From Hydra vulgaris (Eukaryota > Cnidaria > Hydrozoa > Anthoathecata > Hydridae): a stretch of 64,000 nucleotides of DNA. Under the pieces are notes generated by a model. The model was not told the origin of the DNA. It saw only the letters and a list, made by a program, of their open reading frames with translations, and searched no databases. This document shows positions 10,409 through 25,807 of the stretch, one piece after another (position 1 is the first letter of the stretch; every line of letters starts with the position of its first letter). A program made the translations under genes and the position numbers. The stretch covers positions 46,825,001 to 46,889,000 of the forward strand of contig NC_088921.1 of NCBI RefSeq assembly GCF_038396675.1, read 5' to 3'.

Positions 10409-11418
10409 GTCTTGATGGTTTCAGCTGATTTGTTACAAAGCTTATCTGAAAATAAAGATTGCAACTAAGGAAAGAAACACAAATATGTATCTTTTACATA
10501 GTAAGATTTTATTAGCAGGAAAAGAAAGCTATTCTGACGACATAATATTTAGTGAGCAAAATCTTGAAATTAACCTTAAAAGTCTTCTTGATTAAGCAAT
10601 AGCTTGTTTTTTTCAAACGGATTCAGTCATAACTCAAATTATGCAACTAGAGAGTGGCAATAAAACAAAAGGAAAATTTAGTTGTTGATGGGGGTTTGAT
10701 GGCGCATCTGCTCAAAGTGAATATAAGCAGAACTTTGACAATAATAGTTCGAAAGACTATAATTTATGATTAAATTAGAATCTTTCGAACTATTTTTGAA
10801 TATAATGATATTAATAAAAGTAAAAATATGTTTAGCTTCTCCAAAACAAATGAATTCTATTGCATGTAGCTCAATACCAACTTCAAATTCTAATATAGAT
10901 ATCATTAAATACCTATCTATCTAATATATAAATCTATCATTAAATATCTATCTAATCTAATACAGATACCATTAAATTCAGTCTTTCTTCATTTCATGCT
11001 CGGAAAAGGTGATCTGAATGTTTTTTACACATTCTTAATAAATAAGTAATAAACATTCAAAACACCTTTTTTTTAATAAATGTAAAATAAATTCTTAGTC
11101 AGTTTTACAAATTCGTGGTAATGCTGACTAAGAAGTTTGTGAGGAAAAAATACAAATCATACAAAATAAAATTATTTAGGAATTAGGCTTGAGAGTAGAT
11201 TTTTCTATGCAAGGTGGTTCTGGAACTTCAAATAATGGTAACACCACCAGACGAGCATTTAAACATTTTGATTTATTTTCTTCTATTACGGCATAGATAA
11301 AGGATTAATAGAACGCTTAGCAACCATTTTAAACATAATAAATTCAGGATTTGAGATTGATAAAATAAAGTTCATTGAGTATTGCAATAAGTAGCAATGC
11401 TTCATTGTGAAAAAACGT

Positions 11419-11636
11419 GCGGCCGTGGCGCAGAGATTAGAACCCTTGCTTTAGAAGCAGGAGATCCAGGCTCGAAATGGACTCTGAACATATATTTGCG
11501 TCACGGTAAAGAAGGAGGTATGAACTTCCTAGTTAAATGCACTTCCGCTGTGCTCTGTGACAAGACCGTTAGGTCTTCTTGGGGCACCTAAATAAAAAAA
11601 TAAAAAAATAAAAATAAATAAATAATAATAATTGGT
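11419..11636 (+). mobile_element. tRNA-derived SINE
   Basis: Starts GCGGCCGTGGCGCAG with an RNA polymerase III A box (TGGCGCAGAG) and a B box (about 11467-11477, GGCTCGAAATG, slightly degraded) about 35 bp later. An anticodon-like stem-loop lies between. A non-tRNA body of about 110 bp (AAGAAGGAGGTATGAACTTC...GGGGCACCTA) and an A-rich AATAAA-type tail follow. The same body occurs at 44.4-44.65 kb. Here it interrupts the decayed Transib transposase between its FIEYCNK and MPVSMHKL motifs. Confidence 0.85.
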
Positions 11637-12298
11637 TTTATGCCTGTATCTATGCATAAGCTATTGCTTCATAGTTCTGAAACAATTTCAAAGTTCTTGT
11701 TGCGAATCGGATTGTATTCAGAGGAAGCTCAAGGATCTAAAAATAAAGGTAACAAACAAACAAAAATTATCCCTCTCCTAATTTTAAGGTTTATAGATTT
11801 CTTTCGTTGTTTACCTTTTTTTACATTTTAGATTATTTTTCAGCAATTTGAATATATATTTTTTTACAAAATTGATTTTGGAATAGTTTTAACTTATTCC
11901 TGATCACTGTGATACAGTACGTAATGCGGTTGAACCAAAAATACAGTCTACTCGCTCATATATTTTTAATTATATATTACAATTAGTAATGTTTTTATTA
12001 GTATACACAACAATCAGAACAAACTGAAAATATTTACATGATTTTAGTCTAAAGTTAATGTTACACAAAGGACGCTAAAAAAGCTTTTTTAGTCGTTTGA
12101 TAAGAATAAGTAGTTCGGTAATTTATTTAGTTTTTATTTATTTGATCTATTTAGAGCTTATCGATTGATTTAAAAGGAATTAGCTTAATAAAATTAGCCG
12201 CTATTAATGAATATAGCGCTATATATTTTAACACTCTTGATTAAATGAAAGAGTGCATTTGTTTTGTTTTAAAGGTTAGAATCAGAAGTAAAACAACA

Positions 12299-16210
<3,912 letters not shown>

Positions 16211-16589
16211 TCTTTCTTAGTGAACTTTTTTGAATCACTGTCATAATCTTAAAAAAATTTAAACATTCTTCAGAACTTCGCAGTTGTAAATGTTCATTGA
16301 AATTAGAAACATTAAGAAAGTTAAACTGTGGTTATGAACATTTCTCTTTTATTTTTAAAAGTATTTTGTAGAAATGTGTTTTTGTTTTCATAAATTCATT
16401 TCTGTTGGTTGATACAAATATTCCTTATTGATATTTGTTTTAGGTTATTTTTTACTAAATATTTGTTTCTTATTATTTATTCATTATATTTTAATAAATT
16501 TTTTTATTGAGGTTCTTATTTTGAGAAATCTACTTTTTTAAAGTTGTTTTGGGTAATTTTAAATAAAACTAATATTAATTGTATTTGTT

Positions 16590-16690
16590 ATTAATCATTG
16601 AAAAATTATGAAATGATATTTAAGATATTGGAAGTATGCATTGAAAATGAAATGATATTTGAAATATTGGAAGTATGCACTGAAAGCGAT
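16590..16690. repeat. Short tandem duplication downstream of SOD
   Basis: The unit GAAATGATATTTAAGATATT plus GGAAGTATGCA and a short tail (about 39 bp) occurs twice in tandem with a few differences. It lies in the 3' flank of the SOD gene. Confidence 0.6.
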
Positions 16691-17119
16691 ATTTTATAAT
16701 AATCAAAAATTATTTTGAGAAGACTATTAGACTAGATCTGACAAAATACTTAATATTTAAAATTATAATTTTTAAAAGTATGATTTTTAAATGTTTATGT
16801 ATATTCTATGTGTGTATGCTTATTATTAGTCATATTATATTTAAAAACTGGTGTCACTCCTTTGATCACTACTTTGATTTGAGTGACACCATCCTTATCA
16901 ATAACCAGGAGCGAGACTAGGTTTTTTCAAAATGAGACGAGACCGAGACGAGAAGTTAGTACTTCTCGTGAGACCGAGAACGAGACGAAACGAGAAATTT
17001 AACAATTTTTGAAAACAAATTTATTAAAATCCAAGTAAAAAAAAAAAGTGTAAACATGGTTTTGACAAATAGACACAAATGGCATTTGTCAAATGTAAAT
17101 AACTTTTTCAAATATTAAT

Positions 17120-18984
17120 TCAGAATTTTTTTGTCAAACTTTTCCAACAAGACAAGATGTTTTCTCTGATTAAGATGATTTGTTCTACTTTTTCTGGGTG
17201 TAAGTTGTGTCTGGATGATCGGGCGACATTTCCACCTGAGCTAAAAACTCTCTCTGATTTAGTTGAACTGGCTGGATTAGCTAAAATTTGTCTAGTTAAT
17301 AAAGAGAGTTCTGGCAATGTATTTGAATGCAATTTCCACCAATCAAGAATCGGAAAGTCTTTTTTGGCATCAGGGAGATATTCATACTGGCACATTTCGC
17401 TCAAAATAGGATTTAGTTTAGATGTTGGCTCTTGTGATTCAAGTCTGACGTTTAACTTGCGCTTTAGTTTTGAATTAGGGGACAAATCTGCTGAAAGGAC
17501 TCTGGCAACAGGTTGGCACTCAACATAATCCTTAACCTGTGAGGCAAACCATTCTTTTGTTGTTTGATATTTTTTGAAGAGCTTCAAGTGAAGTCCCTTT
17601 AAAGCAGGATTTAAGTTGTTTGCTGCAGCACTCAATAAGTTTCCTGTGTGACAAAGAGGAAATCTTTTCGCAATGCAGCTTTTCAAATTTTTTGCATACA
17701 AGACACCGTAGCCATTTTTTCCATCCGTCTCAATAAATTGATCAATTATGTCATGGATTAAATAAAGAGAATCGGCAACAGTGTTATTGTTGGAATAGAC
17801 TTAGCCGACCACGTTTCTGTAGCTTCTTTAAGTGGTGCCAAAATTTCTACTGCTCCCTCGATTGATTTTCACTGTGATGCACTGATAGTCTTTGAAGAAA
17901 AAATATCTTCATTTGCACATAAGCTGATAATTGCACTCTTTAGATGTAGGACAGAAGCCATGCAATCCAGTTCACTATTCCATCTTGTGTCAACAGATTG
18001 GCGTAACTGTCTACAATTGATTCTTTGCGCGTCTGATTCTGATTCAAGCAACTCAGCTGCAACTGTTGACTGGTGAGTTAAAGAAGCCAAATATTTGCAT
18101 GTTTGCAACGCATCATCCATTCCAGCAGTCATTCCAAATGAGCCTCGAACTGCACATTGCAAAATATGATTGTTGCACAAGTATTGGTCAAGGCGCTTTG
18201 ACAATTTACTGCAAGTTTCATGTTTCTTGCCTGATCGTTCACGCAGTACATTGGCAAATCAGCAGGCAAGTTTAGTTCTTCTAAGAAAGAATCCAGCTTT
18301 CCTTCAATTAAGACACCTGTTTGTCTGCCTGGGAACTGTTGGATATGGGGTGTCCAGTAATGTATGGGGTCCAGTGATGTATTTATGATAATGATGGGGT
18401 GTCCAGTGATGTCTCCAATTTTCGTCAATAGCATGAAAAGTCCAAAAGATGTAGCTGTCCTGAGCTCTAGAAGTCCAAAGGTCAGAAGTAAATGCAGCAC
18501 TTTTTAGATTTGGCGTAATCTCAGTTATTATGCTCTTCATTCCAGCTTGAACTTCTCTTGACCGAATTGAAAGCTTTCTTGAATATGTTGTTCTGTGATG
18601 AAGGCTCAGTTTAGGGTTTGCAATGTCAAACAATTTCTTGAAACCTCTTCCTTCGACTGCTGAAAAGGATGCCAGATCAGTGCAAAAGTAATCCAGCATT
18701 GCAGAGTCAAACTGTTTTTGAATGGAATTGTCTTTGCCATATTTGGACTTTGTTTCAAGCATTTCAACCACGGTTCGTTGTTTCTTCTTAGGAGGAGTAA
18801 GAAGAGAGTCGTCAGTTTTTTCAAAATACTGAACGTAATCTTGGCTGTGTTTTTTTTCGAGGTGACGATGAAGTCCGCTTGTGTTTCCATCTTTTGTTTT
18901 CAAAGACTTTTTGTACGCCTTGCATTCAGCACCGTCACTTGTTTTTTGAAAATATCTCCAGATTTTGTTTTTTCTTAGTGACAT
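17120..18984 (-). pseudogene. hAT/ZBED transposase, broken
   Basis: Starts at the ATG at 18984 (MSLRKNKIWRYFQKTSDGAE). The BED zinc finger is ECKAYKKSLKTKDGNTSGLH followed by RHLEKKH. The usual C-x2-C is C-x2-Y here, because the second cysteine codon is TAC, so the finger is damaged. The catalytic region has FTSDLWTSRAQDSY and YCVNDQARNMKLAV. The helical middle has QSVDTRWNSELDCMASVL. The C-terminal dimerisation domain (17701-17120) has PILDWWKLHSNTLPELSLLT, RQILANPASSTKSERVFSSG and a basic end. The frame is broken near 18345-18405 by a small minisatellite (GGGGTGTCCAGTGATGT units), near 18130, and by a stop after TISASQ at about 17870. Six or more kilobases separate it from the divergent hAT fragments near 8 kb. 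Confidence 0.88.
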
Positions 18985-19038
18985 TTTTGATCGTTGAAAT
19001 GAGGCAAGAATATTTCTTTTGAATAAAAATTTCTTTTT

Positions 19039-19093
19039 GAATTCAACTTGACACATATTGTTCAATATGAACAATATGTGTCAAGTTGAATTC
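19039..19093. repeat. Perfect palindrome, 26-nt arms, 3-nt loop
   Basis: Arms 19039-19064 and 19068-19093 (beginning GAATTCAACTTGACACATAT) with loop ATA. It lies at the 5' flank of the hAT transposase gene inside the element. One of seven similar structures in this window. Confidence 0.95.
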
Positions 19094-19565
19094 CACTAGT
19101 AAACTAATGAAATTAAGTCGAAAGTGCACAATTTTATACAAAAAGTTTTTGTATTTAAAATCTAATTAAAAATATTTAAAATCTAATTAAAAATCTAAAT
19201 AAAAATCAAGGAGTCAAAATATTAATTAATTAAAAAAACAAACTATTAAGCATTTTGTAAAGTATAATAATTTTTAATTTGGAATAATATTTAAGTCTCG
19301 TCTTTCAACAATAATATAATATTTAATTTCTCGTTTCTCACGAGAAACGAGAACGAGACGAGATCTCGCTCATGGTTAGAAAAAATTAGACTTAAGAGGT
19401 TTTGATAGTAAGCCGACGATATATTACTAAGCATTTATTTTTACTTACTGCAATCAATAGAGTTATGAATTTTTTATTATTATTACTATCATTATTATTA
19501 TTACTATTATTATATGTATTATTATTATAATATTATTGCATGATTTAAAAAGGAAAATAAATATC

Positions 19566-19660
<95 letters not shown>
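19566..19660. repeat. (GTT)n trinucleotide repeat
   Basis: About 31 uninterrupted GTT units (AAC on the minus strand). The poly-Asn open frame over it on the minus strand is a repeat artefact. It is preceded by ATT-rich low-complexity sequence (19470-19540). Confidence 0.97.
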
Positions 19661-20352
19661 ATTTGCATGGTTGATAATTACGAATGATACAAATGAATTC
19701 ATATGATAAAATAAAGCGAATAAATGTTAAACCTTCAGTGTTGTTAATTATGAAGTAGTTATGTACAATGGCCAGACATATCTGGGCAAAATTATTTATA
19801 AAATAAAGTTAATTAACATAAAATAACAATTTGGTTCTAAAAAAAACAATTTGGTTCTAATAAAAGTGAAAATAATGATATCTTCAATGAACTCAACAAC
19901 TACTTTCTAAACATTAGTGCTGATCTTGCATCAATTCAATTCTTAAAAAACTATTTGAATAAGCTTCTTTAACAATATCTCATTGATCCTTAAACATCAA
20001 CGAATTAAAACAAAACGAACTCGAAATAGCAATCAAATCACTCAAAGAATCAAAATCTCAGGTATTGTAAGCGTCTCATGTGAAGTAGTACTAGATGTTT
20101 TCGGCGAGATACGTAGTCCTATTTTCCAAGTATTCATTTAATCATTTAAAACAGGAATTGCACCAGAAAAAAAAATATTTCTAAAATTGTACTATTATGT
20201 AAACCAGCAGAAACATACTTTTTAAACAACGATATAAAAATCTCATTTCTATTTGCACAACGGTCGTGCAAATAATCTCATTTTTCTTAGATTAGCTAGT
20301 GCATTTATAAAATGTTCCTCTTATAAAAATGTTTTAAATGCAACCTTTATAC

Positions 20353-20397
20353 ATAAAAACTTTCCTATCTTTTTCAAAAAGATAGGAAAGTTTTTAT
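20353..20397. repeat. Perfect palindrome, 22-nt arms, 1-nt loop
   Basis: Arms 20353-20374 and 20376-20397 (ATAAAAACTTTCCTATCTTT...) around a single C at 20375. Confidence 0.93.
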
Positions 20398-20490
20398 TTA
20401 TATTGTGTATTTATTTTAAAGAACAAAGATTTTGTTAAAATAAATACATAATAAAATTTGTAAATCTCAAAAAGATTTTATTTATTGATA

Positions 20491-21091
20491 ACACAGGTCA
20501 ACAAAAATTTTTTTTTTTTCTGGTGCCAAGCAAACAATTTGTTTTTTGTATAGCATTTCTCATTTTGATTTCAAATATGCAACTCTTTTTTTACCATTAG
20601 TTCAAGTTGTAAAGATATTTAGGTTCAAATCTTAAGTATTTAGGGTAAAGCCCCTAATATTGTCGAAAAAAAAGTTATTCAAAAGTATGTCAACCTGGGT
20701 CTCAAAAGAAGCGTATTTTCATAGAGATTTTAAAAATGTTATTCATTTGTAATAAAAATAAGTATTTTGTGTATTTTTGGTGAATAACATTCTGTTGACT
20801 TTTTTTTAAGAGTCTTTAACCTTTTTTTTACATAATTTTTTTGTCAATAAATTTCAAGGAAAAATATTTATGTTTTCTAAAATCTCTATGAAAATACGCT
20901 TCTTTTGAGACCCAGGTTGACATACTTTTGAATAACTTTTTTTTCGACAATATTAGGGACTTTACCCTAAATACTTAAGATTTGAACCTAAATATCTTTA
21001 TAACTTGACCTGATCAAAATGAGAAATGCTATACAAAAAACAAATTGTTTGCTCGGCACCAGAAAAAAATTTTTTTTTTGTTGACCTGTGT
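20491..21091. mobile_element. Foldback MITE with about 235-bp inverted arms
   Basis: Both ends read ACACAGGTCAACAAAAATTT from the outside. The arms (about 20491-20740 and 20845-21091) are long near-perfect inverted copies sharing blocks such as ATAGCATTTCTCATTTTGAT and CCTGGGTCTCAAAAGAAGCG. The centre of about 100 bp is unique. No coding capacity, so it must be mobilised in trans if at all. The target duplication is unclear (TA on the left, AA on the right). Confidence 0.85.
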
Positions 21092-21381
21092 AATTGGTGA
21101 ATATTTTACATTGTAGTTGAGAGAAGTAAAAAGCTAGAAATATGTTATACACAAGCTTAAAAGACAAGCTAACTTGGAAAACATCTACTTTTCGGTGTTC
21201 CACAAAATTGATATAAGTGAAAGTAATATTTTTTTTAAAAAATGCACAATTTTTAAGTTGATATACTTGATTATAAAAATTTGACTAATAAATTTTTCCC
21301 TTGTCGGTCTTTATTATTTTTTGTTTTCGGTTTAATGTTTAAAAATACCCAAATACTACTATGATAAAACGCATATTTTTA

Positions 21382-21684
21382 AAACAAAGAAACGAATTTT
21401 ATATAAGTATATGAGTTTATTGCAGTAAAATTTTTTTGAAAATTTCCGGAAAATTTGAGAAAATTTTTTACCCTAACTAGAAGCGAGTTTTTCAAAAATT
21501 ATTGTGGCAAAGAAACGAAATTATTTTGAAACAAAGAAACGAATTTTATATTAGTATATGAGTTTATTGCAGTAAAATTTTTTTGAATATTTCGCGAAAT
21601 TTTACTAAAAAATATCTGGAAACCATCCGGAAGTTTTCAACCCTAACTAGAACCGAGTTTTTCAAAAATTATTGTGGCAATGGA
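21382..21684. repeat. Two tandem copies of a 147-bp unit
   Basis: The unit AAACAAAGAAACGAATTTTA... ending TTCAAAAATTATTGTGGCAA starts at 21382 and 21529. The copies have diverged in the middle (CTAACTAGAAGCGAG against CTAACTAGAACCGAG). No coding potential. Confidence 0.75.
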
Positions 21685-22284
21685 TAATCAGTAATATGTT
21701 TACGCATCAAGTTGTCAAGTTAGCTTTAGAATGCAAATTTTTTAAAAATAGAATGCATATTAATTTGTCATTGCATCAATGTTGATGCATTTATACACCG
21801 TGTAATTTATTAACTATGAAATAAAGTTTTTCAAGTCAAAACTAATAGGACAACTGTTTTTATTAAATCAGTTACCGAAAGAAAGACACCTTACAGTTTT
21901 CTCACAAAATTACAAAAAAAGCGTCAAATTTACAAACGCCACAAGAAACATTTATAATTGAGATTGCCTAAAGTTTCTGCCCAATATCTCCTCTAAAAAC
22001 GCATTTACCTAAAATATTAAAATCGCTGAAAGCCGTTGCCCATAATTCAGTATTGATAAATAATTGGCTCCAAAACAAAAATATTTTTTTTGATGAGTTT
22101 GTATAATATCAAAAAAAAAAAAAAAAAAAGTAGTCTTAAAACACTCAAGTAATCAATACTTCGATTAATTATAGCGTTTATTTAGTAGCGTATAATTTTA
22201 TGTGTAGCTACGATGTATTGTATGAAACTATACTCATTGTATGAAAATTAATCATATTATATGGCATTAATTATATAATATTGC

Positions 22285-22345
22285 AATTGTGGCGCAGTAG
22301 TAAGAGCTGTTCTGGCTTAGAACCAATTGAAACTACCAGATGAGC
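22285..22345 (+). mobile_element. Degenerate tRNA-SINE head
   Basis: Reads ATTGTGGCGCAGTAGTAAGA followed by GCTGTTCTGGCTTAGAA. This matches the A-box half of the SINEs at 11.4 and 44.45 kb, but the B box and body are lost. Low-copy-quality remnant. Confidence 0.5.
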
Positions 22346-23473
22346 CACATTCGTAAGAAAAGTGTTTTAACTTTTTAGTAAAGGTTGTTAAAATTGTTAG
22401 ATAATAATAAATAGATAAAAACAACAACAGCATAATCATGAGCATCCATTCGAAATAATTATAAATAGTTTTTTTAGATTTCAACAATTCAAAATTTTTT
22501 TTTTTTTTTTTTACTTTTAATACTTTCACAACTACATACTGGTTACAATTTTTTACACAACTATAATTTAATCAAAATATATTTTCATTACAAAAGATAA
22601 TAATTAACAAGATACCGTACAAAAAAAAAAAATTAATAAAATAAAAAAAATTAAAACTTAAGAAGCATAGAATATATAAAGAAAGACTTGATAAGACTAT
22701 GTTGTTATAGGGAACTCGTACAATTACGTTGTTAAAATTATGCTATGTTGAAATAAAGGAAAATATATATTATGATTAATAAATAAAGGAGAAATACATA
22801 AACTTATCGTTTACGATATTAAATAAAAGTGACATTTATAGTAATGAAAAAAAAAAAAAAATTTCTAGCACTATCATAAAAAAAAACCATCAAGGATTTC
22901 TTTTATGTCAGTATAAATTAATTTATGTTTAGTCATTTTTCGAAACTAATTTTTAGCAATCTATAAATGCAATTAACAAACGGTTTGAAGTATCAACTTT
23001 AGGAATTTTTCTTATTTCAGAAATAAATTTAAACTTTTCTCTATTTGCTGTAGATGATTTAGAATATTTAAAATTGTTTATGATTTTTTGGAATATTCAA
23101 AATTGTTTATGATTATTTGTTTTTGGAATCTTTAAATATGTTTTGCGAGTCACTCGTAATTTAGAGACAGATTTTATAAACCTTAGTGCGGGTCAACCGT
23201 AAGGAAAGGTTTAAAAAAATTTGTATTTTGTATATTTAATTAGAGAACTAAAAATAATTTTTTTTATATAAATAAACATTAAAACTATAACATTTTTCGG
23301 CACTACTCAAGACAACAAAAAGCCTGCGAAAAATCCCACAATGCTGTATAAAAATGACGTAACAATCTCATGTGCGTCTTCTCATTTGTATAACGCTTCG
23401 GAGTGTGTTTCTGGGCGTGCTGTTTTTAACTAGTGTTTTTTATATAGTCAGTCTGATTTTATTCGGTTGAAAA
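22346..23473. other. Upstream region of the caprin gene
   Basis: AT-rich, with several A- and T-runs (22492-22513, 22620-22655, 22845-22862). No gene. The 5' leader of the caprin mRNA presumably begins in the last few hundred bases. A TTTTTTATATAG sequence at about 23437-23448 could serve as a splice or spliced-leader acceptor shortly before the ATG (inference only). Confidence 0.4.
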
Positions 23474-25764
23474 ATGCCAAGTATTTCTTCCAAATCTTCT
23501 CAATCTAACCCTCAAATTGGTAACATTGCAGAATTTCTCCAAGATCCATTGAAACATGCAGTTTCTGTTATGGAGAAAAAGTTAAGGAACTTGGAGAAAC
23601 GTAAGGTAAGACGAAATTTCCCACGTGGTTTGGATGTTACCGTTTTACAGCAAAATTTAAGCTTCGTAGTAGTATTGCATTGTTGGGATTTCTAATTTTA
23701 TAAAGATTGATACTATTGAAATAGTAAGCTTTCAACTTCTCTATAAACCTGTTATAAGTTAATGTCCTTTGTTGCGTTTTCTAATAATGTTTGATTGGTA
23801 GTCTTTCAAATTTTAAAACCTTACCTTATGAAGAGAGAGGTTCAAATATGACTATTTAGGTAAAAGAATTCAAATATTTGGAATTTTTGTAAAATCTATT
23901 TAAATCTATCAGTATACATTGAAGTATGAAATGTCTAATATTGTCTTTTTGAGATTTTCAAGTTCTAAAAGTAGTTAATATGTTTGATTCTGCAATACTA
24001 TTAAAGTTATTACACTGATTTTAGAAAATCATTCAAAGATATCTATATAAATGTTCATATACCGATGATGGGTGCTGCCACACTTTCTCCCCCTCCCCCA
24101 TTTTTATGATTGATTATAATGGATTACATTATATTCAATCAGAATTGCATCAAAAAATTGGTCTGAAAACTTGACGAAAGTACTCTAATGTAATGTTAAA
24201 GTTTTAAAAATTACTAATATTCACTTTCTTTATAGAAACATTTTAAGACTGTTTTCATTTAGAAATCAATCATTAAAAATTTTTTTTTAATTATGTAACC
24301 CAGTTTTAATAGGGATTGGTGCAATTAAATTTACATGCATCAACTGACAAATAGGGATTGGTGCAATTAAATGTACATACTTCTGGTAAGGGTTAGGGTC
24401 AGAGGTCAATTGGAAATAAATGCATTTTGCATTTTCAAAAAGTTTTGCATTAAGGTGTTGATAGAAAGCAAGCCTTTTTAATGTTATTTTTGAAAAAGAA
24501 ATTAATTGTAACCAAGTTTGAAAAAGGTAGCAAATGTTAGCATTTTTATTGTAGTTTGTTATATTTTATCATCAGATTAGAGTAATTTCCTCAAGTTTTC
24601 ATACCTTGTTTATATGATTCTATCATAATCATAAAAATAGGGTGGGGGATAAAAGTTAGCGCCGATAATGGTAGCATGTGATCATCTTTTATTATTTACA
24701 ACTTTGTTTAATGACCTGAATCAAGCCTTTTTAATGTTGTTTTTGAAAAAGAAATTAATCGTTACCAAGTTTGAAAAAGGTAGCAAATGTTAGCATTTTT
24801 ATTGTAGTTTGTTATATTTTATCATCAGATTAGAGTAATTTCCTCAAGTTTTCATACCTTGTTTATATGATTCTATCATAATCATAAAAATAGGGTGGGG
24901 GATGAAAGTTAGCGCCGATAATGGTAGCATGTGATCATCTTTTATTATTTACAACTTTGTTTAATGACCTGAGTCATGATTTTTTTTCTAATTTTTTATG
25001 ATTTTGTTGACAATTAATAATTTTTTTTAGTAAAATTACTGTTGCAGTATTTATCATTTTTTGAACAGCTTTCTCTATTTTTTACAGTTGTAGGTTTATT
25101 GCCATAATCCAGTTTCATGTAATTCCCTGATCATGTGCATTTGGATGCTATACAATCCTAAATCATAAAAAGACACCCATATCTACTTTATGTTCTAACT
25201 CATCTCATGTTTTCCTGTGTTAAAGCTAATACTGCTGTTCTAACTAATTTTTCAAACAATGTTGACTTCTACAATTAGAAACAACAATAAATGCATGTGC
25301 GGAAAGTACAGCTTTTAGTTACTGCTTCTAATTTTGGTATAATGAAATGCCAAATCTCACTCACAAATAAAAAAGAGTAAATTCGTAAAAGACAATTAAA
25401 TATATTCACTTGTACACGTATTAATGTACTGACATCTGGCATTTTTAATGTAGTTTTTTAAATTTTAGCATCATATTTTAGAGTACTTTACCCAGTTTTC
25501 AGACTATTTTTATATGATTTTAAATCAGATGTATTTTATTATAACCATAAAAATGTTAGGGGAAAGGTGGAGAAAGTTGAGTAGCGCCCAAATTCAGTGA
25601 GTTGTGCATACAAACTGATTAACTCTTGTGTGGCTGAGGCATGTTTGTTATAAAAACAACAGTTGTGTTATTTTAGTGAATTTTTAATCTTGTGTTTTAG
25701 ATTAAACTGCTGGAAACAAAGAAAAAAGCTGAAGGAGGAAATGAATTAAATGATGATCAAAAGG

Positions 25765-25807
<43 letters not shown>

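Larger units (their letters stand above)
10190..11830 (+). pseudogene. RAG1-like Transib transposase, old decayed copy
   Basis: Read in pieces on the plus strand, this matches the Transib transposase at 55.7-57.7 kb. The order is EVLALMVSADLLQSLSENKD (split by a MITE), SYSDDIIFSEQNLEINLKSLL, WGFDGASAQSEYKQNF (first catalytic D, about 10693), CLASPKQMNSI (CxxC-region equivalent, about 10835), IKFSLSSFHAR (about 10975), ELGLRVDF with GGSGTSNNGNTTRRAF (about 11180-11260), GFEIDKIKFIEYCNK (11350-11390) and MPVSMHKLLLHSS with GLYSEEAQGSKNKG (11640-11750). About 100 residues around the second catalytic D are deleted. The residue expected to be the catalytic E (EARNKD in the other copy) reads GSKNKG. 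A SINE at 11419-11636 splits the C-terminal domain. The intron found in the other copy is absent here: GGSGTSNNGNT is contiguous. Confidence 0.85.
16906..19374 (-). mobile_element. hAT (ZBED-type) transposon, about 2.5 kb
   Basis: A transposase on the minus strand is flanked by related termini rich in GAGACGAGA motifs (left CAGGAGCGAGACTAGG from 16906; right end in reverse complement CATGAGCGAGATCTCGTC to 19374). Each end also contains several internal copies of GAGACGAGAAC-like words in both orientations, perhaps transposase binding sites. I found no convincing 8-bp target duplication (TCAATAAC against GTTAGAAA), so the ends may be off by a few bases or mutated. Confidence 0.8.

Noticed and set aside
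11419..11490. Possible functional tRNA gene
   Set aside because: The head is tRNA-like, but the B box is degraded, the acceptor stem does not close, and the body and tail match the SINE at 44.4 kb.
19066..19074. Start of the hAT transposase at about 19074
   Set aside because: The codon there is TTG and lies in the palindrome arm. The first ATG in frame with the BED finger is at 18984.
19463..19702. Poly-asparagine open frame on the minus strand
   Set aside because: Translation of the (GTT)n repeat, with no conserved flanking protein.
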